DNA from: Clostridiales bacterium
Lineage (GTDB): Bacteria; Bacillota; Clostridia; Oscillospirales; Oscillospiraceae
NCBI GenBank assembly: GCA_029008095.1
Contig: JAQXJB010000033.1
Coordinates: forward strand, 1 to 33,632
Length of the DNA stretch: 33,632 nucleotides
Direction: 5' to 3'
Shown here: positions 1 to 8,900 of the stretch, piece by piece
How the letters are laid out: every line of letters begins with the position of its first letter
How positions within the stretch are numbered: position 1 is the first letter of the stretch
Program-made: the position numbers and the translations under genes
Notes under the pieces: generated by a model
What the model saw: the letters and a program-made list of their open reading frames with translations, nothing else
What the model was told of the DNA's origin: nothing
The model's database searches: none

Positions 1-312
1 CGCGCCCCTGCCGTGCAATATCGCTCCGCATCATGTAACGATAAAACATTAAAACAAAAAGGTCGCCCGCAGGTACGCAATAACGATATGCACAATGCAA
101 CGATAACAGATTAAAATATAAAGAATATGTCATTCTGAGCCACGCCGCAGGCGTGATGCGAAGAATCTCCGCACTCATGTGATTGCCGATATAAACCAAC
201 GCCGGAGATTCTTCACTGCGTTCAGAATGACACGACTTGGGGTCTTATGCGCAGTAACGACCAAAACGCAAAACCGAAAGATTTTGTCATTCTGAGCTTG
301 CGAAGAATCTCC
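1..312. repeat. Intergenic repeat cluster at window start
   Basis: No gene is seen before the MBL hydrolase at 380. Positions 1-14 are the right half of a GTAG-foot palindromic hairpin, followed by the usual tail containing AATATCG and TGTAACGATAA. Positions 60-70 are the right arm of another hairpin variant (GGTCGCCCGC). Positions 129-231 are a full copy of the long element with ends GTCATTCTGA and TCAGAATGAC. Positions 286-312 are a left-end half copy. The repeats run almost to the ribosome binding site of the next gene. Confidence 0.8.
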
Positions 313-379
313 CAAGTAACGACCCCCACCGAAGAAAAGCCAACACGCACAACCATCCATCAAACAGGAGGAACAAAAT

Positions 380-997
380 ATGCTCATCAAAGCCTTTGAG
401 GTCGGCCAGCTTTCCACCAACTGCTATGTGGTCATCGACGAAAAGACCCTCTGCTGCGCCATCATCGACCCCGGCGCGGAGTCCGGCCGCATCCTCAACT
501 ACATTGCCGAAAATAATCTCAAGCCCGTGTGCATCTTCCTGACTCACGGCCACTTTGACCATACCACCGCCGTACCCTCCATCCGCTCGGAGCTGCACAT
601 CCCCACCTATATCAACAAAAAGGACGCCAACACCGACGGCAGGCACGGCAACATGAAGTTCGACGTTGCCAACACCGACGAGGTCTGGTTCTACTCCGAG
701 GGCGACAAGATAGAGGTCGGCGGCCTTACCTTCACCGTTATGGAGACGCCCGGCCACTCCAAGGGCTCCGTTACCCTCATCTGTGAGGACGCGCTCTTCA
801 CCGGCGACACCCTCTTCCGCGATTCCTGCGGACGCACCGACTTCGAGGACGGCAGCATGGAGGAGCTCCTCGGCTCTCTCCGCCGCATCTGCTCCCTTGA
901 AGGCGACTACGAGGTATACCCCGGCCACGCCGATTACACCAGTCTTGACCGCGAGCGCCGCTTCAATTACTATGTGCGCCGCGCCCTGGAGAGCTGA
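380..997 (+). CDS. MBL-fold metallo-hydrolase (glyoxalase II-like)
   Basis: This 205-residue protein is a metallo-beta-lactamase fold hydrolase of the small YcbL/GloB-like group. The metal-binding motif THGHFDH lies at residues 55-61. Later ligands are visible in TPGHSKGS, FTGDTLF and YPGHADY, so the binuclear zinc site looks complete. The length fits the single-domain group, which lacks the C-terminal HAGH domain of true glyoxalase II. The natural substrate is not known from sequence. The start is fixed by AGGAGG at 366-371, 8 nt upstream of the ATG. The stop overlaps the hemZ start (TGATG), so the two are translationally coupled. MBL-hemZ adjacency is common in Clostridia. The protein is probably cytoplasmic since no signal peptide is seen. 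Confidence 0.9.
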   Translation: MLIKAFEVGQLSTNCYVVIDEKTLCCAIIDPGAESGRILNYIAENNLKPVCIFLTHGHFDHTTAVPSIRSELHIPTYINKKDANTDGRHGNMKFDVANTDEVWFYSEGDKIEVGGLTFTVMETPGHSKGSVTLICEDALFTGDTLFRDSCGRTDFEDGSMEELLGSLRRICSLEGDYEVYPGHADYTSLDRERRFNYYVRRALES

Positions 998-2478
998 TGG
1001 AACTCATTCTTTCCGGCCACGACTATAAATACGCCGTGGAGCAGATCATGCTCCTTATGTTCCCCGAGGAGCGCCCCGTTTACGTCGAAAAGGATGAGGG
1101 GGGCGCTGCTTTCGCGTGCAGCGAGCTGAGCGCCGACGAAAAAAGCTCCCGCACCCTGCTGCGCTGGAATGGCCGCGAGGTGGTTGGCGAGGCCGCATTC
1201 GAGGGCGAGCTGCCCGGCAGCGAGATGCTCCGCAAGCGGGAGACTCAGAAGCTGGTGAAGCTCTCCTTCTTTAAGGCCGCGAGGGAAGCCACCGGCGCCA
1301 CGCCGCCCTGGGGCGCCCTCACGGGCATACGCCCCGGCAAGCTGGCCGAGCGCTTCATGCGCCAGACCGGTCTGGGCAGGAACGAGGCTGCGGCGTTCAT
1401 CGAACGCGAATACTTCGTAACGCCCGGCAGAGCCATGCTCTGCGCCGAGGCCGCCGAGGTGGCGGAAAATCTCCGCAAGAGCTTCGAGCCCAACGATATT
1501 TCCCTTTACGTCGGCATACCCTTCTGCCCCACCCGCTGCGCCTACTGCTCCTTCGTGAGCCACAGCGTGGAAAAGTCCTTCAAGCTCATCGCCCCCTATC
1601 TGGAGGCGCTGAAGAAGGAGATAGCCGAGGCGGGCCGCCTGACCCGGGAGCTGGGCGTGAGGGTGATCTCCGTATATATCGGCGGCGGCACGCCCACCAC
1701 GCTCTCAGCCCCCCAGCTCGATGAGCTGATGGCCGCTATTCGCACCGCCTTTGACCTTTCCGCCTGCCGTGAATTTACCGTGGAGGCGGGCCGCCCGGAC
1801 ACCATTACCCGGGAAAAGCTCACCGCCATCCGGGACGGCGGCGCAAACCGCATCAGCATAAACCCCCAGACCATGTCTGACGCCGTGCTTGCCGCCATAG
1901 GCCGCCGCCACAGCGGCGCAGCCGTAACGGAAAGCTTCCGCATTGCCCGGGAAATTTTCCCCGGCGCGATCAATATGGACCTCATCGCCGGCCTCCCCGC
2001 CGACAGCCCCGAGGGCTTCCGCGCCAGCCTTGACGCGGTGCTGGCTCTCGACCCGGAGAACGTCACCGTCCACACCCTCTCCCTGAAGCGCGGCAGCCGC
2101 ATCAATCTGGAGGGTACCTCCATCCCCGACGGCGCCGCCGTGGGCGAGATGCTGGAATACGCCCTGACCGCCCTGCACGGCGCGGGCTACGCCCCCTATT
2201 ACCTCTACCGCCAGAAATTCACCTCCGGCGGCTACGAAAACGTGGGCTGGACAAAGCCCGGCTTTGACGGCGTTTACAACGTCTGCATGATGGAGGAGCT
2301 GCACTCCACCCTTTCCCTCGGCGCGGGCGGCGTAACCAAGCTGGTGAACCCCGAAACCGGTCTCATTGAAAGAATTTTTAACAAAAAATATCCATACGAA
2401 TACATCAGCTCCATCGACGAGCTTATCTCCGCCAAGGAGTACATGAAGGAATTTTATGCAAAAATGCGAGCCCGGTAG
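997..2478 (+). CDS. hemZ: Coproporphyrinogen dehydrogenase HemZ, radical SAM
   Basis: This 493-residue radical SAM protein belongs to the HemZ branch of the HemN-like family. The [4Fe-4S] cysteines are in CPTRCAYC at about residues 177-184, preceded by YVGIPF. The following stretches VYIGGGTPTTL and FTVEAGRPDT are SAM-contacting motifs of this group, and NINPQTM/INMDLIAGLP-type segments are present. The N-terminal region of about 160 residues ahead of the radical SAM core is typical of HemZ, not HemN or HemW. HemZ is annotated as an oxygen-independent coproporphyrinogen III oxidase, but no other haem gene is in the window, so the real role here is uncertain. The ATG overlaps the upstream stop by one base. 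No terminator is seen after the stop, where a hairpin repeat begins. Confidence 0.88.
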   Translation: MELILSGHDYKYAVEQIMLLMFPEERPVYVEKDEGGAAFACSELSADEKSSRTLLRWNGREVVGEAAFEGELPGSEMLRKRETQKLVKLSFFKAAREATGATPPWGALTGIRPGKLAERFMRQTGLGRNEAAAFIEREYFVTPGRAMLCAEAAEVAENLRKSFEPNDISLYVGIPFCPTRCAYCSFVSHSVEKSFKLIAPYLEALKKEIAEAGRLTRELGVRVISVYIGGGTPTTLSAPQLDELMAAIRTAFDLSACREFTVEAGRPDTITREKLTAIRDGGANRISINPQTMSDAVLAAIGRRHSGAAVTESFRIAREIFPGAINMDLIAGLPADSPEGFRASLDAVLALDPENVTVHTLSLKRGSRINLEGTSIPDGAAVGEMLEYALTALHGAGYAPYYLYRQKFTSGGYENVGWTKPGFDGVYNVCMMEELHSTLSLGAGGVTKLVNPETGLIERIFNKKYPYEYISSIDELISAKEYMKEFYAKMRAR

Positions 2479-2605
2479 GGGCGTATCCACACCGTAGGGG
2501 CGACCATCGGTCGCCCGCCTATACGCAATAACGATATATGCAATGTAACCGATAACACGCACAATCCAAAACCTTGTCATTCTGAGCTCGCGAAGAATCG
2601 ACCCA
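2475..2605. repeat. GTAG-foot hairpin plus half long element
   Basis: A degenerate GTAGGGGCGTA fragment begins in the hemZ stop region at 2475. A complete hairpin follows: foot GTAG at 2494-2497, then stem GGGCGACC / GGTCGCCC with loop ATC at 2498-2516. The conserved tail (GCAATAACGATAT, TGTAACCGATAAC) comes next. A left-end half copy of the long element (GTCATTCTGAGC...GCGAAGAATC) starts at 2576. The rest of the gap to 2687 holds the leader of the next gene with AGGAGG just upstream of its ATG. Confidence 0.8.
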
Positions 2606-2687
2606 CCAACAACACCAACCGCAGAAACGCCAACACCCAGAACAAAAACCGACCGCGCCAAGCGCGCATAATCAGGAGGAACACAAA

Positions 2688-3431
2688 ATGGCTATATTCC
2701 ATCCCGGCGACCGCAGCCTCACAAAGCTGATGATAGAGCTGGCTGGCTTCAAGGCCGGCGACCGTATCCTTGACATGGGCTGCGGCGACGGCGAGACCAT
2801 GAGCTACATGCGCGACGAATACGGCATCAAGCCCTACGGCTGCGACATCGACCAGAAGCTGCTGGACCGCGCTCTGGAGCGCGACCCCGCCCTGAAGCTC
2901 CGCCGTACCGAGGGCGTGGAACTGGACTACCCCTCCTATTACTTCGACGGCGTTATCATGGAATGCTCCTTCTCCCTGATGAGCCGCCACGATGAGCTGC
3001 TCCACGAGCTTTACTGCGTGATGAAGCCCGGCGCACGCATGGCCATAAGCGACCTTTACGTCATAAATCCCGACCCCACCCGCGCCGCCGAGGCCTATCT
3101 CAATGCCCGCGCCATTCTGGACAGACCCCGCCAGGACGGCGACTGCGATAACTCCCCTCTCTATCCCTCGCCCTACATCCTCGACGGCATGTTCATGCAG
3201 GATAAGTTCATAAGCGTAGTCAGGGAGACCGGCTTCGAGATCGTGGCCTTCAAGGACAAGACCCCCGAGCTGCGTGACTTCTACGCCCAGGCCATTATGG
3301 ACTACGGCTCTCTGGACAAGCTCTGGGAGGCGGAGCTGCCCGAGGGCAGCGAGCCCTGCAATTTCTGCCGCACGAAGCCCGGCAAGAACACCGGCTATTT
3401 CGTTATGGTAGCGGAGAAGCCCGCGAGATGA
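2688..3431 (+). CDS. Class I SAM-dependent methyltransferase with C-terminal CxxC
   Basis: This 247-residue protein has a Rossmann methyltransferase core. Motif I is ILDMGCGDGE at residues 27-36. GCDID is the acidic end of strand 2, and VIMECSFSLMS plus YCVMKPGARM match later core motifs. An unusual C-terminal part carries CNFC at residues 224-227, which could bind metal or a thiol substrate. The substrate is unknown. AGGAGG precedes the ATG by a normal distance. The stop overlaps the next start as ATGA, and the third gene overlaps in turn, so all three form one operon. From memory, methyltransferases of this kind occur beside similar ligase and NTP-transferase genes in Desulfovibrio (DVU_1556, 1553 and 1551 type families). 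That link is recollection and not shown here. Confidence 0.8.
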   Translation: MAIFHPGDRSLTKLMIELAGFKAGDRILDMGCGDGETMSYMRDEYGIKPYGCDIDQKLLDRALERDPALKLRRTEGVELDYPSYYFDGVIMECSFSLMSRHDELLHELYCVMKPGARMAISDLYVINPDPTRAAEAYLNARAILDRPRQDGDCDNSPLYPSPYILDGMFMQDKFISVVRETGFEIVAFKDKTPELRDFYAQAIMDYGSLDKLWEAELPEGSEPCNFCRTKPGKNTGYFVMVAEKPAR

Positions 3432-4444
3432 GCCGCCCCACCCTTGATAACTGGCTGAGCCAAAAGATAGGCAAGCCCTTCACCCGCCGGGCGCTGGAGG
3501 AATACCAGCTCGCCCGGCTCAACGAGACCATCGCTCTGGCTCGGGAACACTCAAAATACTACGCTCAAAGGCTCCCTTCCGGGAGCCTTAGAAGCATCCG
3601 GGAGCTGGAAAAGCTCCCCTTTACCCGCCCGGAGGAGCTTTACGCCGAGCCCTACGCCTTTCTCTGCGTCAGTCCCCGAGAGGTGGAGCGGATAACCACC
3701 GTTGCCACCAGCGGCAGCAGCGGGACCAGCAAGCGGCTCTTCTTCACCGCCGATGACATAGAGCTATGCGCGGACTTTTTCCACCACGGCATGAAGCTTC
3801 TGGTGGACGAGACCGACCGCGTGGGCATACTTTTCCCCGCAAACGCTCCCGGCTCCGTGGGCGAGCTGCTGGCTCGCGGCCTTCAGCGGGGCGGCACGGA
3901 CGCCGTGCAGCTCTTTCCCCTCATCGGGGACGCTCCCGCTCTCATCGAGACCATCCGCCGGGAAAACATCACCTCTCTGGCGGGCTTCCCCTCCATCCTG
4001 CAGGCTCTGGCGGAAAGCTGCCCCGATCTCCCCATCCGCTCCGTCCTGCTCAGCGCGGACTATGTCTCCCCGGACTGCCGCGCAACCATCAAAAACGCAT
4101 GGGGCGCGGAGGTTTTCGAGCATTACGGTATGACGGAGATGGGTCTGGGCTGCGCCGTGAGCTGTGAGCAGCAGCGGGGCTACCATATCCGCGAGGCGGA
4201 TATCCTCATTGAGATCATCGACCCGGAAAGCGGACGCGTCCTCCCCGAGGGCGAGCCGGGCGAGGTGGTTTTCACCACTCTCACCCGCCGGGCGATGCCC
4301 CTCATACGCTACCGCACCGGGGACATGAGCCGCTTCATCCCCGGCCCCTGTCCCTGCGGCACGGCTCTGCTCACGCTGGCACACGTTGGCGACCGTGGCC
4401 TGCGGAAAAACATACCGCTTCCCAAAAAGGAGGTAGAAATGTGA
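3428..4444 (+). CDS. Short PaaK-like AMP-dependent CoA ligase
   Basis: This 338-residue protein is an adenylate-forming enzyme related to phenylacetate-CoA ligase. The phosphate-binding motif TSGSSGTSK is near residues 93-101. The adenine/acid motif HYGMTEMGLG and the ribose-binding YRTGDMSRF are both present. A CPCG motif at about residues 308-311 matches the zinc-knuckle-like CxCG seen near the domain boundary of PaaK relatives. The protein stops shortly after VGDRG, at the hinge, so almost the whole C-terminal domain with its catalytic lysine is missing. Family members are usually about 430 residues. It may still adenylate an acid, or work with a partner. It overlaps its upstream neighbour as ATGA and the downstream GTG start by 4 nt. 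The substrate is unknown. Confidence 0.8.
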   Translation: MSRPTLDNWLSQKIGKPFTRRALEEYQLARLNETIALAREHSKYYAQRLPSGSLRSIRELEKLPFTRPEELYAEPYAFLCVSPREVERITTVATSGSSGTSKRLFFTADDIELCADFFHHGMKLLVDETDRVGILFPANAPGSVGELLARGLQRGGTDAVQLFPLIGDAPALIETIRRENITSLAGFPSILQALAESCPDLPIRSVLLSADYVSPDCRATIKNAWGAEVFEHYGMTEMGLGCAVSCEQQRGYHIREADILIEIIDPESGRVLPEGEPGEVVFTTLTRRAMPLIRYRTGDMSRFIPGPCPCGTALLTLAHVGDRGLRKNIPLPKKEVEM

Positions 4445-5628
4445 ACATCATCGCCGTGATACTCGCCGGGGGCTATTCCTCCCGGATGGGCAGCTTCAAG
4501 CCCCTGCTGGAGCTGGGCGGCATACCCGCTCTTAGCCGGATCTGCGCCGCGTTTTCCTCCCTCGGCCTGCCCCTGTGCGTGGTGACGGGGCACAACGCGG
4601 AGGCTCTGCGCCCGCTCTTAGCCGAAGCCGGGGCGGCGGAGGCCTATAACCCGGACTTTGCCGGCGGCATGTTCACCTCCATCCGTGCGGGCGTGCTCCA
4701 TGCCCGCAATACGGGCGCGGACGGCCTGCTGCTCTGCCCGGTGGACTGCTCGCTGGTATCTCCGGACTCCGTCCGCCTTGTGCTGGACACGGCGGAGGCC
4801 TTCCCCGACCGCTTCTCCGTGGCCTGCTTCGGCGGCAAAAAGGGTCATCCTCTTTATATCCCCGCAAAGGTTTTTGACGAGATCATCGCCCACGACGGTA
4901 CAAACGGCCTCAAGGGCGTTACCCGCCGCTATAACGGCGAGCTTATCCGTATAGAGACTCTGGACGAGGGCGTTCTGCTGGACATGGACACCTCCGAAAG
5001 CTACGAGCATATGAAAAATTATCTGGCCGGACGCGTGCCAAGGCTGGCGGAGCTGCTTCCGGAACGCCGCTTCCTCCTCGCCCGCCACGGCAGCACCCGT
5101 CCCCACAGGGAAAAGACCTTTATCGGCCGCCATGACGTTCCCCTTTCCGAAAAGGGTCGCGAGGAAGCCCGCGGCGCCGCGGAGCTTATAAAAAGCCTTT
5201 CGCCTAACTGCGGGCGCGTCTACTGCTCCGACCTCTCCCGTTCCATCGACTCCGCCGAAGCCATAGCCGCCGCCCTCGGCCTGAAAATCAGCCCCGACCC
5301 ACGGCTTTCCGAGCTGTCTCTGGGCGAATGGGACGGCTGCGCCATAAGCGAGATAAAGCGCCGCTTCCCCGCCGAATATGAGGAGCGGGGGCGGGATATT
5401 CTCGGCTACAAGACCCCCGGCGGAGAGAATTTTTACGAGCTGCAATACCGCGTCGCCCAGTGCCTCACGGAGCTTTTGGCCGCGGACCCCTCCCCGGATA
5501 TCGTCATATGCGCCCACAAGGGCGTGATACAATCCATTCTCGGCCTGCTTGGGCGCAAGTCCCCGGATTTCTCCGCCCAGACCCCCGCCAAAGGCGAGGT
5601 CATCGTGACCCGCTATACACCGATATAA
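4441..5628 (+). CDS. MobA-like nucleotidyltransferase fused to histidine phosphatase
   Basis: This 395-residue protein has two domains. Residues 1 to about 200 are a MobA/IspD-type nucleotidyltransferase with LAGGYSSRMGSFK at 8-20 and the metal-binding region LLCPVDCSL. Residues from about 210 to the end are a histidine phosphatase (phosphoglycerate mutase-like) with ARHGS near 215-219, the second arginine in YCSDLSRS, and the second histidine in CAHKG near 357. The GTG start is supported by AAGGAGG at 4427-4433 and overlaps the ligase stop as GTGA. The N-terminal half resembles molybdenum-cofactor cytidylyltransferases, yet no Mo enzyme or XdhC is in the window. A CobY/CobC-like cobamide role is another possibility. 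The combination with a ligase and a methyltransferase suggests a small-molecule pathway. Confidence 0.8.
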   Translation: MNIIAVILAGGYSSRMGSFKPLLELGGIPALSRICAAFSSLGLPLCVVTGHNAEALRPLLAEAGAAEAYNPDFAGGMFTSIRAGVLHARNTGADGLLLCPVDCSLVSPDSVRLVLDTAEAFPDRFSVACFGGKKGHPLYIPAKVFDEIIAHDGTNGLKGVTRRYNGELIRIETLDEGVLLDMDTSESYEHMKNYLAGRVPRLAELLPERRFLLARHGSTRPHREKTFIGRHDVPLSEKGREEARGAAELIKSLSPNCGRVYCSDLSRSIDSAEAIAAALGLKISPDPRLSELSLGEWDGCAISEIKRRFPAEYEERGRDILGYKTPGGENFYELQYRVAQCLTELLAADPSPDIVICAHKGVIQSILGLLGRKSPDFSAQTPAKGEVIVTRYTPI

Positions 5629-5636
5629 AAAATTTT

Positions 5637-5889
5637 GTCATTCTGAGCCATGCGAAGAATCTCCCAGCCATCGTCCCGCACCATGTAACGACCAACACTG
5701 CAAAATTCTCAGCATCCCTCGGCGGAGGCACGCCTCCGCCCTACATTCTATTCATAAGTGTAAATATAACATCGTAGGGCATGGGCGCGCCCATGCCGCC
5801 GCAATAACGATACGCACAACGTAACGACCAAACGCAAAGCCTAAAACCCTGTCATTCTGAGCCACGCAAAGCGTGTGCGAAGAATGACA
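5637..5889. repeat. Repeat mosaic between NTP-transferase operon and addA
   Basis: A half copy of the long element lies at 5637-5665. An inverted hairpin pair follows: left hairpin GGCGGAGGC/GCCTCCGCC at 5721-5740 with foot CTAC, then right foot GTAG at 5774-5777 with palindrome GGCATGGGCG/CGCCCATGCC at 5778-5797. The conserved tail continues to about 5840. A collapsed copy of the long element, in which both ends are nearly fused, occupies 5851-5889. No gene is seen in 5629-5997. Confidence 0.8.
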
Positions 5890-5933
5890 TGTTTTTTACT
5901 CCCACGCCTGACCCCCATATTTACAAATTAATA

Positions 5934-5989
5934 TTGACTTTTTCCTCCTGTCGGGGGAAAATCTACATAGATAAAAAACGGACAGGAGG
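5934..5989 (+). promoter_or_regulatory. addA promoter candidate and SD-pairing leader hairpin
   Basis: TTGACT at 5934-5939 and GAAAAT at 5957-5962 with a 17-nt spacer form a plausible sigma-A promoter; the -10 is only 4 of 6. CCTCCTGTC at 5944-5952 is exactly complementary to GACAGGAGG at 5981-5989, which contains the addA ribosome binding site, with a 28-nt loop between. If transcription starts from this promoter the 5' arm is not transcribed, so the hairpin would act only on transcripts coming from upstream. Confidence 0.5.
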
Positions 5990-5997
5990 CGGGAGCA

Positions 5998-8900
5998 TTG
6001 GGCATGGATTTCACCCCCATGCAGGCGGCGGCGATAGCCCACCGGGGCAGCGCGCTGCTCATATCCGCGGGCGCGGGCTCGGGCAAGACCCGTGTGCTGA
6101 TAGAAAGGCTTATGAGCCTTATCGACGAGGGGCTGGATGTTGACCGCTTCCTCGTGATAACCTATACCCGCGCGGCGGCGGCGGAGCTGCGCGCCCGCCT
6201 ATCCCTTGCCATATCCCAGCGGCTGGCCGCCGACCCCGCCGACAGGCGGATGCGCCGTCAGGCCGCCCTCATATACCGGGCGCGGATCAACACCATCCAC
6301 GCCTTCTGCTCCGATATCATCCGCGAGAGCGCCCACACCGTGGGCGTCCGCCCGGACTTCCGCCAGATGGATGAAGCCGAATCCACCGCTCTGCTCCGGG
6401 AGACCCTTGAGGAGCTGCTGGAGCGGAAATACCCCGAAATGGACGAGGGCTTCCGCCTGCTCACCGACATGATGGGCGCGGGTCGGGACGATTCCCGCCT
6501 TTTCGATATCGTTCTCGAGACCTATTCCGCCGTCCAGAGCCACCCCTACCCCGAAAAGTGGATGCAGGGCTGGATAGACATGGAGACAGACCCCTCCGCC
6601 GACGCTGGCAGCACCCCCTGGGGCGGACTGCTGCTGCGCCGCGCCGGGCGCAAAGTTCGCTATTGGAAGGCCCGCATGGAGGCCGAGCTTTACGGCCTTG
6701 AGCTGGACGAGGACACGAAAAAGGCCTACCTCCCCTCATGGCAGGAGACCATAGCCAGCCTCGCTTCCTTCGCCGCCGCCATCGACAGCGGCTGGGACGC
6801 CGCCCACGGCTTCGGCGCGGTGTCCTTCCCACGGCTCGGCACGATACGGGGCCGCAAGGGTGACGACTACATTGAGCGCGTCAAGGCCATCCGCGAGAGC
6901 TGCAAAAGCGCCATGAAGAAGCTCGCGGAGAGCTTTTCCGTTGCCAGCGCCGGGCTGATGGCGGACATGGCTGCCATAAAGCCGGTCACCGACGAGCTGT
7001 ATAAGCTGGTGCTGGAACTGAGCCGGGACTACGCCGAGGCGAAAAAGCGCCGGGGCGCTCTGGATTTCAGCGACCTTGAGCATCTTTCCCTTGCCATCCT
7101 CGCAGACCCGGAAACGGGCAGACCCACGGCCAAGGCCGGGGAGGTCTCCGCCCGCTTTGCCGAAATTTTAGTGGACGAATACCAGGACGTGAACCGGGTG
7201 CAGGAGATGATTTTCGCCGCCGTTTCCAACGGCGGCCGCAATGTGACAATGGTGGGCGACGTGAAGCAGTCCATTTACCGTTTCCGCCTCGCCGACCCCA
7301 CGATCTTCCTTGAAAAATACGCCTCCTTCGCGGAGTATCCCGCTCCCGAGGGCGAGGCGGTCCGCATACGCATGGCCCATAATTTTCGCTCACGCCCCGA
7401 GATACTCTCGCTGGTGAACAAGGTCTTTGCCCGCCTTATGAGCCCGGAGCTGGGCGAAATGAGCTACGGCGAGGACGAGGCCATGCTTGCCGGGCGCAGC
7501 GACCCCGCCGCGTTCGCCGAGCCGGTGGAAATTTGTCTCTGCCAGACCCCCGAGGGCGCGGACAGGGTTGAATATGAAGCGAAATGCGCGGCAAGCTATC
7601 TATATAAGCTGCTCAACTCCGGCGTTGAACTGGATGGCCGTCCCCTGCGCAGCTCCGACTGCGCCATACTTCTGCGCTCCCCCGGCGGACGGGCGGGCGC
7701 ATTCGTAGCGGCGCTGGAGGCATACGGCATCCCAGCCTCCGTGGCGGGCGGTACCTCCGGTCTCTTCGACGGCTTTGAAAATTCCTGCCTGCTCTCGATC
7801 CTGCGGGTGATCGACAACCCCATTCAGGACATACCCCTCATCGCCGCCCTGCGCAGCCCGGTCTGGCGCTTTAACGCCGACGAGCTGGCGCATATCCGCG
7901 CCGCCGCGCCCGGCGATTTCTATACCGCCCTCAAGGCCCGGGCGGAGGATGACGAAAAATGCGCAAGCTTCCTCGCGGAGCTTGACGAGCTTCGTGAGCT
8001 GGCGGCGCGCCTGCCCGCCGACGGCCTTGTGAGCGCCGTTCTGGACAGGACGGGACTGCCCGCCATCGCGGAGGCGCGTCAGGCCGGAGCTGCCGAACGG
8101 CTCTACATGGTGCAGAGCTACGCCCGCTCCTGCGAGGACGCGGGCTGCCGGGGTCTTTACGGCTTTCTTTCCCGCATTGATTCCGCCGAGCCTCCCAAGC
8201 TCTCCAGAAGCGCCGAGGGCGGCGTGACCATCATGAGCATCCACAGCTCCAAGGGTCTGGAATTTCCCGTGGTGCTGCTCTGCGACCTTGCCCGGCAGTT
8301 CAATCTGCAGGACGCCCGAAAGCCCCTGCTCATCCACCGCGACCTTGGCGCGGGCCCCAAATTTATCGACACAAAGCGTGGCATCGAGTACCCCACTCTG
8401 GCTCGCGCCGCCGTGTCCGCCCGCATCACCGCCGAGACCCTTTCCGAGGAAATGCGGGTGCTCTACGTCGCCATGACCCGTCCCCGGGAGAAGCTGGTCT
8501 GCTTCTGCTCGGTGAAGGACGCGGAGGAGCATCTGGCGAAGCTGCGCCTCGGCCTTACCGACCCGCCCGCCGCGGACGTACTGGAGGACGGCAAATGTCT
8601 GGGAGACTGGCTGCTCTCCGCCCTGCTCTGCGACCCCGATTTCAAATATACTCTCCTTGAGCCGGCAAAGCCCCCGAGGGCTGCCGCCCTGGCTGAGAAT
8701 GACGATACCGCGCCGGAATTTGACGAGGCTCTTGCCAATGAGCTGCGCGCATCCCTGAGCTGGCGCGCCCCCGGAAATTCTCAGGGGCTGCCCTCCAAGG
8801 TGACCGCCACGGCGCTGAAAAGCGGCTTCCGCTCCGCCGAGGCCGGGGAGGACGCCGAGGAGATAGCCCCCGTACGCGACGAGCGCCGGGAACAGCTGCG

